64,000 bases of DNA, taken from assembly GCF_008831285.2 (NCBI RefSeq), contig NC_045151.1, forward strand, positions 9,178,571-9,242,570. Direction: 5' to 3'. This stretch comes from Nymphaea colorata. Taxonomy: Eukaryota > Streptophyta > Magnoliopsida > Nymphaeales > Nymphaeaceae. The notes under the pieces were generated by a model, which searched no databases, had not been told where the DNA came from, and saw nothing but the letters and a program-made list of their open reading frames with translations. A program made the position numbers and the translations under genes. Shown piece after piece: positions 1 to 10,686 of this stretch (position 1 is the stretch's first letter; each line of letters starts with the position of its first letter).

Positions 1-1788
1 ACTGACCAATTTAATGCTAGAAATTTCAAGCTTTTTCCTAGATTTTGAGAAAAATCCACTGGCGGTAACAGTGTTCAGTTTTGCCCCAAAATTTAATCAA
101 TTGTTGTTTTTTTGTCAAATATTGATTCAAAATCATTCCAAAATGTCTTCAAGAAAAAGCACCAATTTAATCAAGTTGGACACCCACGTTTGCATCAAAA
201 CTCATGAATAAGAACACATCCAACACAGAAAACAACGATTTTGATGAAATCCAAACAATGTCTCGTTTTTTTCTGAATCTCGTTTCAAAATCATCTAAAC
301 TGATCTTAAGACTCATTGAGTACAAAATGAATCAAAACCGACAAAATATTTGGAGACTTTGGATTGGAATCACCGTTGCACAATTTTCAGGCAAGTTTCT
401 GATCTTTCCGATGCTTAGATCTGGTTTTTGAATAAACTTTCAAATGACAAACAAAACAAAAATTAAACATCTTGATTTCCAACTATTTAACAAACAATCA
501 CAAATTTTAAGTCGAGTCAAACTATCTTGCTTTTCACCCCTTGCAGATTGGGGTGACACCCATAGCCGCATAGGCCTTTTTTTTTATTTTTTTTATAAGT
601 TTCACTTGAATTTAAAGGGTTAGATTGCAAATCAATCTTATATTTTAATGTTTCTTTATGCAAAGGGGCTGTTGTGAATTTCTTGAAAAAGTTAAGTGCT
701 TATTTGTGATAGTTGAAAGGTTGAGGATCTACTTGTTATTGGCCCAAAAGTTGGGTTGTCCTTTGTATTTGTAAATTTTTTATAGAAATTAATGTTTTGC
801 ATCTAAGTGCATTGGGGTATTATACACCGATAAATTTCTCGAGTATAATGCAGCAAAGTTGTACATCTCAAGATATATCTCAAAAATATCTTGACATCAA
901 TTTTTTAAAAAATCTAAAACATTTAATAAATCCTGAAAGTTATAAAAAATTTAAAATTAATAAAAAATATGAAAAAAAAAACTCATATAATATGCATATA
1001 ATACCTGTTTTTTCACGCTTTTTTTCCTATTGCTTTTTTTAAAAAAATGAGTCTAATTGCCGTTTTATATGACTGTCTTGTTTTCATGCATTTAACATGT
1101 TTTTTTCAATTAAGACGCATTTTATGTGACAATGGTCTGCAAGGGCAAAATATACAAAAAAATCATAGGTTCCCTCATATCTTCGCTCTCTTTCATCAAA
1201 TCAGCCACGTGATCTAGCAGGTTGAAAAGCTAATTGACACATCTTTTATGAGTATGGAACGCAAAAGTTGTTCCGCACTCAATTAAAATAAACAGTTAAC
1301 AAATAAATACACAACTTTGAAGAGAAAATCTCAGAGTCACTTTAATGATAGTTTCGATAGACAATAACAAAAAACTCGTATTGGACATCAAAATATCTTT
1401 TATCTGCCACAGGAGAAGTGGTTGTTTATCTAAAGAGCATTTCACACTATTTTATATGAAAATTTGATATTCTTTGTGAGCAGGTGTTGAGAATTTAACT
1501 TAGAATTTTGAGTGCCTATTAACCAGCAAGTTTAGTATTTAACACCCAAACATTAAACTTTCTTTATAATTTACACACACACAGTTACTTATATATATTC
1601 ATACAATTACTAGATTCCTCCATCCATCTCTCCATTTGGATTTCTCACACACTAAAAAACTAAAACCATCGCTAAAAGCCTTTAGCCATAGGCTTTGTAC
1701 TAATAACCTTTTAGTTTTTTAGCCAATTTTTGAATAGTAACTAAATCAGGCGGCTGTGATCATTTGACAACATTTAGCAGCCATCTAA

Positions 1789-1836
<48 letters not shown>

Positions 1837-2150
1837 TCAGCTGCTTGCCTTTGGGGCCAGAATTCTTTTTTACCATTAAAAACCATGGTAAAATGAGCAT
1901 TCTGTCACTAAATACTGCGACCAAACAATAACGTCACCAAGGCCTCTGTGTAATGGTTTTCAATGATAAAAAAAAAATTGTGTGACACATTTAAAGAGAT
2001 CCATTTCCTTCTATGGTTTCACACCAGAGTGGATCATGTTTTCCACAACATTCATCTAAGGAGTATTTATTTTTTTGGCTGCCTTAAGAAAATTTATCTT
2101 CACTGGATAATGTAAAAAATGGTTGTGTGCATAATGAATATTTTTCACTT
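1..2150. other. AT-rich intergenic DNA
   Basis: No coding region is supported here. Open frames are short, rich in Phe, Lys and Asn, and show no family motif. The only clear structure is a TA microsatellite with palindromic flanks near 1.8 kb, listed separately. Confidence 0.6.
1776..1847. repeat. (TA)n microsatellite inside a palindrome
   Basis: A pure TA run occupies 1795-1830. It is flanked by inverted arms: atttctaa on the left and ttagaaat on the right. Both arms continue outward to gcagc / gctgc, with a few unpaired bases on the left. The whole block could fold into a hairpin with the TA run as stem or loop. Confidence 0.85.
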
Positions 2151-2152
2151 AC

Positions 2153-2672
2153 CACTTCTTTGAGCTTAAGTCCAGCTTAATAGACATCCGTGCCTTGCAA
2201 CCACATCTAGTACTTGCATATTCTTTTTTTGTGTCTCTTTTTTTATTCTTCAAATTATTTTTCTTGCAAGCAAATTATTTGTAATATACAAGTCACCTCC
2301 ACGTTTCTTCTTTGAGTCACGTATAAGTGTGTCAAAACAACTCTGCCTTGCATAAAAATTATAAAAAACATAAGCTTTGGCATCACTATCAAACTTCATT
2401 CCCAGTTTTGGCACAAACTCACTGCCAACATTTGGGACTAACTTTATCTCATTCGCACTATCATCAATCAAATGATTATTTGTTGCATAATTGCCTGTTG
2501 CATATGTTTCATCCTCTTCATGAATTGTGTCATCTAATTCAACGTCTAAATTCTTTATGACATCATTTACATCTAATATCGTCATCATTTCGTTCACATT
2601 CAGTAGAGACATGCCTTCACCTGTCCTTGCAGACATGTCCAACTTCCTCGCAACATTGGAACTGGCAGAGCT
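2153..2672 (-). pseudogene. FAR1/FRS-type DNA-binding domain fragment, frameshifted
   Basis: On the minus strand the reading starts at an ATG at 2642. After an acidic Asp/Glu-rich stretch it reads GMKFDSDAKAYVFYNFYARQ, the signature opening of the FAR1 DNA-binding domain (WRKY-GCM1-like zinc finger, derived from Mutator-type transposase). The main frame stops at 2250. A shift of one base near 2265-2280 restores the rest of the domain, including FACKKNN and TRCGCKARMSIKLDLSSKKW, so the zinc-ligand region is present but out of frame. The alignment ends at a good donor (tgg|gtaagt on the minus strand) at 2153/2152. A plausible acceptor (ttgcag) lies at about 2672. No MULE transposase or SWIM domain follows, so this is a short FRF-like gene, a pseudogene, or a gene with one sequencing error. 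The domain call is firm; functional status is not. Confidence 0.68.
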
Positions 2673-3950
2673 GCAACTCTAAAATTTTGTTGACAACATT
2701 CCTAGGACAACAAGAATTAGCAATTACAACATACTATAACAATTTAATAAATGCAAAGAACCGATTACATTGCAATAAAGATGAACTCATTATTTAGGGT
2801 TAAATGATGTAACAGAAGTTAAACAATCTTGATGTTACCACGAACATTAATTCTAAGCCACAGTTTAAGATGAATGTTATGGGCAGTGAACATGTGTGAT
2901 TGTCAAAAACCACTCTAGAACTAACAACAACTAATTATGGTATGTAAACATGCTTTAGTGAACATGTGTTATTTGATGTATATAGGCAAGGAACAGGATC
3001 TAGTGATAACTGATTCAACAAACCAATGTGCAAAGGATGAACATTGTGCAAAGGCTAAACCATAAAGGATTTTAATAAATAAACAAACAAGCACTTCAGG
3101 TGAACAAAGTTGAAAGGGGAAATTATGCATCTTCACGATTCAACAGGAATATAATCAGATTTATAGCTAGAGGACCATCAAATATCACATACGCAGATAT
3201 ACCATCAACCACAAGCATAGTAGACACATTGGTTAAGAAGCAAATCGTAAACAATCAGTGATAAAAACACAACCTAAAATGGGGGGAAATCGAAGCAGGC
3301 GAGAGATTCAGAGAGGGAAGGGGATGTGAGTGGCTGGGGATATACCTACGGTGGGGAAATACCTCAAACGAAATGGGAATTAGGGCAACGTTGTGGGGTT
3401 TCAACGATGAAGAACTTGCACAAGAAAAGCACTGGGCGTCAGGGAGGGAAGATATGTTTTCTAGTTTAGGGAAATATATGCAGATGTAAAACATTGGTCT
3501 TTCTTACCCAATGATTCGTTTGATGCAGCCGAACGATGCCGACCTGGTGTTCTTCCTCGCGAGGCGTCTTCTTCTGTTGTGCATTCAATGTTTGGCGCTG
3601 TAAGGGATCGCAGGGCAAGGGGCGAGTGGCTAGTGCATCTGACCGTTGAGAGAGAGGCACAGGGCGAGGGGCGAGAGGGCGAAGTTATCAACCTGCGAGA
3701 GAGGGCACAGGCGGACGAGGGCATCTGATTGTGCGCGAAAGAGGGCACAGGGCGAGGAGCGAGTAGGAACGAGGGGAGAGAGACAGACAGAGAGTACAGA
3801 ACGAATGTGTGACTTTGGGACAGCGAGCGGGCATCCCTCGTGACTCGTGAGAGAGGCGGATAATTAAAACGTGCGGTGATAGTCGTTCGATCGCACCAGA
3901 TCGATATATACCTTGAGGAATCTTAAACTTATCCAGTAAGAAAAATTCCA
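2673..3950 (-). promoter_or_regulatory. Probable 5' leader/promoter of the FAR1-like gene
   Basis: This stretch lies directly upstream of the FAR1-like reading frame. Its right half (about 3,280-3,900) is much richer in G and C than its surroundings, as plant promoters and leaders often are. Minus-strand open frames here are Ser/Pro/Arg-rich and match no family, so I read them as non-coding leader sequence. No TATA box could be assigned with confidence. Confidence 0.35.
3598..3790. repeat. Degenerate GC-rich minisatellite (gagggcacagggcgag-like units)
   Basis: Units resembling gagagaggcacagggcgagg recur imperfectly four or five times, with the variant gaaagagggcacaggcgag. This repeat explains the Arg/Glu/Gly-rich open frames on the plus strand, which are not genes. 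Confidence 0.6.
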
Positions 3951-4074
3951 CAACTCCAAGTGTTTTTTTTGGCCAAAGTATAATAAAAGTAAATCTAAAA
4001 AAATTGCTATATTTGCAACTTTTTCCTACAAAAAATTCAGAAATTCATGACATTGCTGAAAAAACTTATTTGAT

Positions 4075-4830
4075 TAACTCGGTTTGGGTGCAACTTCATG
4101 AGGTTGCTTGTATTAAATATGTTAAAAATTGTGCAGTCACTTTAAAGGTCTTAAAGGGCTACTGAATAACATGAAGTGTGGGTAACAAATTTTGAGAAAT
4201 ACTCATCAAACTCTCAAGTTTTCATTTTTAAACAGACGAAAGTTAAACAACTAGTGTTGTTTCCATGAGATTGATCACTCGAGCACGTCCTATAATTTGA
4301 TGGACGGGTTGGTACTACCAATTGACTTATTTCAATTAATGTTGGGCCGTGCTTGGGCTGGGACCAACATTTGGTTGGGTTGAGTACGACTTGGTTAGAC
4401 AAAAATATTATTATTAAACTTTTTAAATATATATTTTAATCTTTTTGTATTTATATATAAAATATAAATATTTTAACTTCTTTTAGAGTAAATCGAGTAG
4501 GGGTGTCAATATATCCAATTTGAATTGGAGATTCAAACGAACCGGTACAAAAAATTCAGATATGAAAAAAAAATTAATATTCAATTAAAAAATAGGATTG
4601 AATTCGGATTTAATAAATAGCATCCGATCGGCTTTGGATATCGATTCAGATCGAATTCATTTTTAGACAAATATCCTATATCTAATGCTATTACATTTTG
4701 AAAATTGGTAAAATCCAGATCAAGATTCGGATTCAGATATGAATATAAAAATCGGATTCGGATTGTAAAATTCGATTTCATATTCAAATTTGGATATGAC
4801 TTTTCTTTATTGGTATTTGAATATCCTAGA
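4075..4830. repeat. Dispersed compound repeat, copy A (truncated on the right)
   Basis: This segment matches 6130-6925 almost throughout, with scattered substitutions and small indels. Shared landmarks include gggtaacaaattt, tcatttttaaacagac, attattattaaactttttaa and aatagcatccg. Copy A ends inside the inner MITE near 4,830 and lacks the right-hand portion kept by copy B. Confidence 0.85.
4498..4830. mobile_element. hAT-type MITE, right end lost
   Basis: The left terminal repeat taggggtgtcaat occupies 4498-4510. The eight bases just before it, aaatcgag (4490-4497), are identical to the eight bases just after the right end of the matching element in copy B (6987-6994). They therefore look like the original target-site duplication. 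The interior is rich in gattcggat-type motifs. The right terminal repeat is absent. Confidence 0.7.
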
Positions 4831-4999
4831 GGGTTTTTTCTCAAGGTAGATTTTGAAGCAATAAGCTACAATGCAAATCCTATTTTTAACTTGAGGGATT
4901 TTCTCAAAGAGAAATTTATCACGTACCTTCTCAAACAGATAATGTTTAATTTTTACATGAGAAGTACTATACCCATGAAAAGTTTACCTATAACTTGCA

Positions 5000-6129
5000 A
5001 GAGCCAAGTTTTATCGATCTGAACGAACGTTAAGCTGCAGAGTTACGGACTCAGCAGCTTCGTCCCTTTTTTTTGCTATGTTGGATTAGTTTCTTCTTTG
5101 GTATCTCAATGATAATCGATATAGAAAACCATTACAGATAGTATCTCTAGATTCTTGAATCTGCCATCCTGTATCTTGAATATGCCATCCTGTATTGTTT
5201 TGGGCAAAATGTTCTCGGCAAAATGTTCGTGCAATCATGGCTTAATACAAATATGGTTTAAAAAGAGTGTGACCATAAATTCATGTTTAGAATCGAATGT
5301 GTATATCCTGGTATTCCTATCTTTTGAAATAAGGTTAAATGGGTGATGCCATTTTTTTAATTCTTGTGACATCTTGAATTTCTGCATCTTGTGAGCTCAT
5401 CATACCAATTGTCTAAAGGTGCTTTCGGAACTTCTGTTAGAAGTAGGTTAGCTTGTAAAGGGCCGGCAAAAGAGTATGTTCTGATAACAATATCTTGCTT
5501 TGCGTCACAGGGATAACCATATGTTAGAGGAATTGCATCAATATCGAGGTTTATAAAACTCTTTGTAACCCAAATGTTCCTTAATATTTATTATACTATA
5601 TGAGCTAAACGCCAATTAAACAGGAACATATGAGTCTGCTCTACTACTATTACAATAATCATTTTCACATATCCTTCTTTGATCAAGTTTTACAAGGAAA
5701 TTTACATATCAAATACTTCCATATCTATCAATCTTTTGAGATTAATACTTGCCAAGATGATCCTAAGTCCTTTATAGCATTCACAAAAAGAGTTTTCTAT
5801 ATGTTTTTTTTGTTGAAATTTGACTAGACAGAATTTTAATCTATTCTTTAATAATCCAGGGTTTGTGGCAAGGAATCATAACATTTATTGGGAATATTTT
5901 TCGACCTATTCTGACTAATTGTGGGTTTATACTCAAAAACCCTGTTCTTTATAAAGTTATGGGATTTAATAGAGTTAGCTACTGATTAAATTTCTAAATC
6001 TTTGTTTACATCTACCATTTCTTCCAGCATTCTAGAGCTAGGACCCTCGCTTCAAATCATTCTAGTCAACAGATTCTCATCTATGTGTCTTATTTCATTA
6101 GTATTACTAAGGGTTCTATTAAGACCGAA
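5000..6129. other. AT-rich spacer between the two compound repeats
   Basis: I see no gene, RNA or terminal-repeat structure here. The short reading frames are composition-driven. Confidence 0.5.
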
Positions 6130-7082
6130 AAGTAATCAACTCGGTTCAGGTGCAACTTGATGAGGTTGTTTGTATTAAATATGTCAAAAAGTGTGCGGAC
6201 AATTTAAATGTCTCAAAGGGTTACTGAAGAACATGAAAAGTGGGTAACAAATTTCAGAAATACTCATCAAACTCTCGAGTTTTCATTTTTAAACAGACAA
6301 AAGTTAAACAACTACTTGTCGCAATCTGTTTCCATGAGATTGATCACTGGAGCACGTTCCATAATTTGATGGGTGGGTTGGTACTACCAATAGACTTATT
6401 TCAATTAAGGCTGGACCGGGCTTAGGCTTGGGCTTGGGCCAGCTCGGGTCGTGACCAACATTCGGCTGGGTTGGGTCAGACTTGGTCTAGCAAAAATATT
6501 ATTATTAAACTTTTTAAATATATATTTTAAATGTTTTTATATTTATATGTAAAATATAAACATTTTATTTTTTTTAGAGTGATTTGGGTAGAGATGTCAA
6601 TATATATTATTTAAATCGGATATTCAATTGAATCGGTCCAAAAAAATCGATATGAAAAAAAAATTAATATCCGATTAAAAAATCGAATTGAATTCGATTT
6701 AATAAATAGCATCCGTTCGGATTCGGATACAGATTCAGATCGAATTCATTTTTTGACAAATATCTTATATCTAATGCTATTACATTTTGAAAATTGGCAA
6801 AATCCAGTTCAAAGTTCAGATTTGGATTCAGATATGAATATAAAAATTAGATTCACATTGGGAAATTGGATTTCATATTCAAATTCAAATATGACTTTCT
6901 TTATTAGTATTTCAATATGTGAATATAAAAAAAATGAATTTGATTAAGGGTATATCTGATCCAAATCCGATCCATTGACATCCCTAAAATCGAGTTGGAC
7001 AGGCCTAGACTGTGCTGGGGGCTAGGTAGGCATAGGCTCGACGTTGAATCGAGCTGGCCGGCCCTGATGGTCAGCCCTAATT
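6130..7082. repeat. Dispersed compound repeat, copy B (longer copy)
   Basis: This is the fuller partner of 4075-4830. It begins with the same block (caactcggtt...gggtaacaaattt). It then has a GC-rich arm containing gggctggacc-like sequence, an AT-rich core, the complete inner MITE (6589-6986), and a closing GC-rich arm ending ggccctgatggtcagcccta. The two GC-rich arms are roughly inverted with respect to each other. The outer unit is therefore probably itself a terminal-inverted-repeat element that was hit by the inner one. Confidence 0.75.
6589..6986. mobile_element. hAT-type MITE, complete (about 398 bp), nested
   Basis: The ends are tagagatgtcaat (6589-6601) and attgacatcccta (6974-6986), inverted repeats of 13 bases with one mismatch to each other. 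The right flank aaatcgag (6987-6994) equals the left flank of the copy-A element, which gives an 8-bp target-site duplication as expected for hAT. This copy's own left flank has drifted to gatttggg. There is no coding capacity. Confidence 0.78.
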
Positions 7083-7739
7083 TTGATGTATAGCTTATTT
7101 AATTAACTAACTTGTTACGTGATATCCCTTCCCCTTTATATTTATGTGCATGAATGAGTTCATACAGGTGAATTGATTGATAAAATTGACTAAAACTGTT
7201 TATCTACTTAAGAAAAAGCAAAATCTAAAATTTTTGTGGATTTAAGATTAATAGTTGGTTAATTTCATTTTAGAATCGCTCACACATAGTCTGTTTTCAG
7301 CAAGTTAGTAGATGATTTCGAGTATCTCATAATATCCAGACATCTGCAGTAAATGTTCAGTACATAAATGCTATGTACAGTGTGACGCATCCTAGATTTC
7401 ATTATTATATAATAATGGCACAAAGTGTGATATAAATATTAGCATGCGAGAAAGAAATCCGTACATGTAGATAATGTAATTCCATAATGCGCAGCCCAAA
7501 AACCTCATTGAATGCTATCGATTCTTCTTGTAAAAAAAAACTTATAATTCAAGATTCATGAATTAATCGTTTTTTTACATTTGTGTACTGGGACTTTTTG
7601 GCCGCGATTTCCTCAAAAGTTTTTGACACCACTCAGGTCAGGGTTTTTTCCTTTTTTTTTTTTTTTTAAGCGGGAGACAAAAAGAAAAACACAGATCGCA
7701 CCCTTCCTGCATGATGCGGCTTGTAAAATGCGAAAGAAT
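7083..7739. other. Non-coding spacer with poly-T tract
   Basis: AT-rich sequence without a supportable gene. It contains a long T run at about 7,650-7,668. Confidence 0.5.
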
Positions 7740-8205
7740 TGATTAATACATGCGTTTCCGAGTAAGTCAAAATTCCAAAAAAATTGCCAGTTCAAATGTG
7801 GTTCTGGATGTGGATTCCCAGATACCCGATTCAGGAAAGGTTTCGGTTCCACTGACCCGAGTGGAAAGTTCAAACCGAAGTAGGACCCACAAGACGGGAG
7901 GGCGCAGCTTGGAGCCGTCCGCCCTCGGAGATCAACGTGCACATAACCGCCCCTAGATCTACCGCTGAGAAAGGGGAAGGTGTAATGACTGAATTACCCT
8001 TTCATACTTTACACGAGCGCGAGATGCGTGTGCCAACCCTTTGGGGTTTCGGGATGGAGCTCTCTGGTTGGTTGACCACGCCAACACGCGTGAACAGAGG
8101 AAGCAACCAACTTTGGAGAACCTTGGTATCCTTTCACAAAACGTGTCCGAGACCTGCATCCGTCTGTAAGAAAAATGTTTTAGTTTCTAATTTCTTAGTT
8201 AGTTG
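7740..8205 (+). promoter_or_regulatory. GC-richer leader-like region, possible 5' end of the demethylase gene
   Basis: Base composition rises sharply over 7,800-8,160 compared with both sides, as at a plant transcription start. Open frames on both strands match no protein family. The sequence ccgtctgtaagaaaaa near 8,160 contains a possible splice donor. Assignment to the gene whose recognised exons begin at 29,825 is inference only. An independent lost gene or a repeat are alternatives. Confidence 0.25.
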
Positions 8206-9139
8206 ACATAAATCCCATCCTGTTAGGGGACCCTCCTTCAAACTTCTAACCGGCCTTTAAGGTTGTTTCATGCACTCTGATTTATTCCCTTTTCCTTCCC
8301 TGCTTTCTGTTTTTCATAAACAAAAGGGGATACTCTGCAAATTCTTGGTCTTTTGCGTGGATTTGGCAGTTGGGTATTTCAAATTGCTCAGTGGTGCTTC
8401 TTTTATTGGTGAATTCTTCTTGACCGTTTCCCTTTTTCCTTTTTTTTTTTCCTTTTGAGGAGTTTTTCCTTTTGGTAAAAACCGATTTACTGAAGTTCTA
8501 GAAGCTTGTTATTTGATGGTTTTTTTGATTTCCTGTTCTTGTAAGGGCTGGAATTTTGTTCGTCTCTTGGTGCTTTCCATGATTTGCTTGTTCTTGCTTC
8601 GGTTAGATTTTGGGAACGAGCCCCTTTTTCCCTCCTTTGCTGTTTCTCATTTCTCTCTTTTGGTTGGGGGAGGTGGATCGGCTACCCTGAGTAGATTAAT
8701 TTCTCATGGGCGAAAAGGATTTCCAGGAAGAAGTAAGATTTCTTGGTCCCTTAATTTTTTCTTTTACGATGTTTTCTTCCTTTATATTGTCGTTTATCTT
8801 GGCTGTTCCGTTCCTGCATCTTGCGTTTTCATTGTCATGTCTAAGTCTTTATACTTATATTGGTTATTGGAATGTTCATTTATCTAATAACCTCAGATTG
8901 TAATGCATGACGTTGATAGACTCCACCCAAAATTGTATGCTGTAGGATTTCTGGTTGATCTTCCTGTTTGCCGTCTTACCTTATTCCTGATCGTTCTTTT
9001 ACTCCTATAATTGTATGTTTATTTGCTAAGCCTTGTCCATGGAAGCATCTTTATCATTTCGTTGATAAAGTTAAGGCTATTCGGAGCATCAAGGTCTCCC
9101 TATTATCATTTATTCATGCGTCTGGCCCTTTTATGGAAC
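8206..9139. other. T-rich, intron-like sequence
   Basis: The sequence is rich in T and in tgctttctg/ttcttg motifs, resembling a plant leader intron. Open frames are Phe/Leu/Ser-rich and match nothing known. Confidence 0.35.
8706..8732 (+). CDS. Candidate first coding mini-exon of the demethylase gene (speculative)
   Basis: An ATG at 8706 opens nine codons (MGEKDFQEE) that end exactly in phase 0 at a good donor, gaa|gtaaga. The first recognised demethylase exon at 29,825 also starts in phase 0, so the two would join in frame directly before the JmjN domain. The surrounding T-rich sequence resembles a plant leader intron. Nothing else supports this choice: many ATG-donor pairs occur by chance, and the true N-terminal exon may lie elsewhere in the 21 kb upstream. 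Confidence 0.15.
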
Positions 9140-9298
9140 CATTCTTTAGTTGATGTGATAGCAGTAAGGCTATCGTCCAAGTAGTAGAAAATGTAGATGG
9201 ACTTCAAACTGTTTGTGGTCATTCTTTAGCTGATGTGATCACAGTAAGGCTATGTGCAAGTACTAGAAAATGTATATGGACTTCAAACTGTTTGCGGA
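9140..9298. repeat. Tandem duplication, two units of 80 bp
   Basis: The unit beginning cattctttagttgatgtgat at 9140 is repeated from 9220 as cattctttagctgatgtgat. Similarity runs to gacttcaaactgtttg in both, with about ten differences. Confidence 0.85.
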
Positions 9299-9964
9299 TG
9301 CTTCTTGTCATGGTATGTGGGCATAAGATGTTTTTCAAGATACGAAATCATAGGGCTTCCATAATCCCTGTAACCTAGTGTCTGGAAGAAATAATTGGTT
9401 GCAATTTAAACAGGTGAAGCAGTTGATTTTGCCTAAATTTGGGCCAACTCTCTCTGGAGGCGTTCGGACTCATCTAATTGTAGATAGGTGCCGAAAAATA
9501 TCACTCAAAAATCAAAGAATGCACTTGAAGGAAATTGTAAAAGGTATCGACATTTACACTATATAGTTTCTCATACAGTTTCTCACACTGCAAAATTTTT
9601 GAGAGGGGACCAAATTGTTGATTATATGAATGAACTTTACTGCAGGACATGCTGATTTTGCCAAAAAGTGGGACATGTGTAATCTTTGTTGTCAAGGTGG
9701 CTAGGCGTTGTGTAGGTGTGCCTAGCCTAATAAGGCATCCAAAAGTCGTTGCAATTTTGCTAGTTATTTTCATAGTCACAAATAGTGTCTCAAAGTTTTA
9801 AATGACGAAGTTTTTCTCAGGTATAATACGATGAGCTTGAAAAAAACGAGAAAAATACGGTAAATTTTTAAAAACTAAAAATGGGATAAAGTCAGAAAAC
9901 TAAAATAAGTGAGAAACTAATAACACAAACATCAAAAGATAAGTAGATTTGCAACAAATAAAAA
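9299..9964. other. Non-coding spacer
   Basis: No supportable gene. The sequence becomes A-rich towards the inverted repeat that follows. Confidence 0.4.
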
Positions 9965-10165
9965 ATAAAAAATGAAAAGAAAACTGTTTGGAATAAAAAA
10001 AACTGAAAAAAATGAAAAAAGTGAAAAAAAAACGCGAAAAAGAACGTTAAAAACGCATTTTTTTAATGTTTTTTTTAAAAAATGCGTTTTTAAAAGTTTT
10101 AAATGGCCATTTAATTTCTCACATTTTTTCGCGTTTTTTTTCGAAAAAAATGCGTTTTCTGTGAC
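9965..10165. repeat. A/T-rich inverted repeat built on aaaacgc / gcgtttt
   Basis: The inner arms aaaaacgcattttttt (about 10,050) and aaaaaatgcgttttt (about 10,079) pair around a short loop. Farther out, aaaaaaaaacgcgaaaaa (about 10,025) pairs with ttttttcgcgtttttttt (about 10,124). A third aaaatgcgtttt follows. The result is a nested hairpin of roughly 130-200 bp. No target-site duplication was identified. Confidence 0.65.
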
Positions 10166-10435
10166 TATGCTTATTTTTAACTTTTATGTGTTAAGAAAAC
10201 ATTAGCATGTTATCAAATTAGGATTAGTCAAAATCAACTTGTAAAATTGCAGAAGAAAAGTTTAGTGAGGAATAAACCAGATGATAGAATTCTCATTGTA
10301 CAACTGAAACTAAGCTCTAAACAATACACATGAAACAGAAAAAAACCAAAATAAGAAATCTATGCTCTCTAAACTGGACCTATGATAATCTTAGTTGAAA
10401 AGCCACCTTCCTTTTCAATTAACGTTTCTTAATTG

Positions 10436-10462
10436 CTATGTCACATAGGTACGAGTACGGGT
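10436..10462 (+). repeat. hAT terminal inverted repeat (left)
   Basis: Starts ctatgtcacataggtacg and pairs with 15441-15467 at 26 of 27 positions. Further gtacgggta-type motifs follow to about 10,515, forming a subterminal array that is a likely transposase-binding region by analogy with other hAT elements. Confidence 0.8.
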
Positions 10463-10686
10463 ATGGGAAAACGAGTACGGGTACCGCATTTTCGCAAATC
10501 TTGGTACGACGGTACAAGGATGATTATATATTTTTAATTAAGAAAATTAAAAATTTTGAAAAACCAAATGATATCATCACATCATTAAGACAATGTTCCT
10601 TTATATAATCTCATAAAAAAAAACATAAAATGTTCCTTTCATAGTTCCTACATATAATCTGATAGAAAAACATAAATAGACTGAGA

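Noticed and set aside
3461-3951. Arg- and Pro-rich open frames on both strands
   Set aside because: They follow the GC-rich minisatellite and disagree with each other in frame; leader or promoter sequence is more likely.
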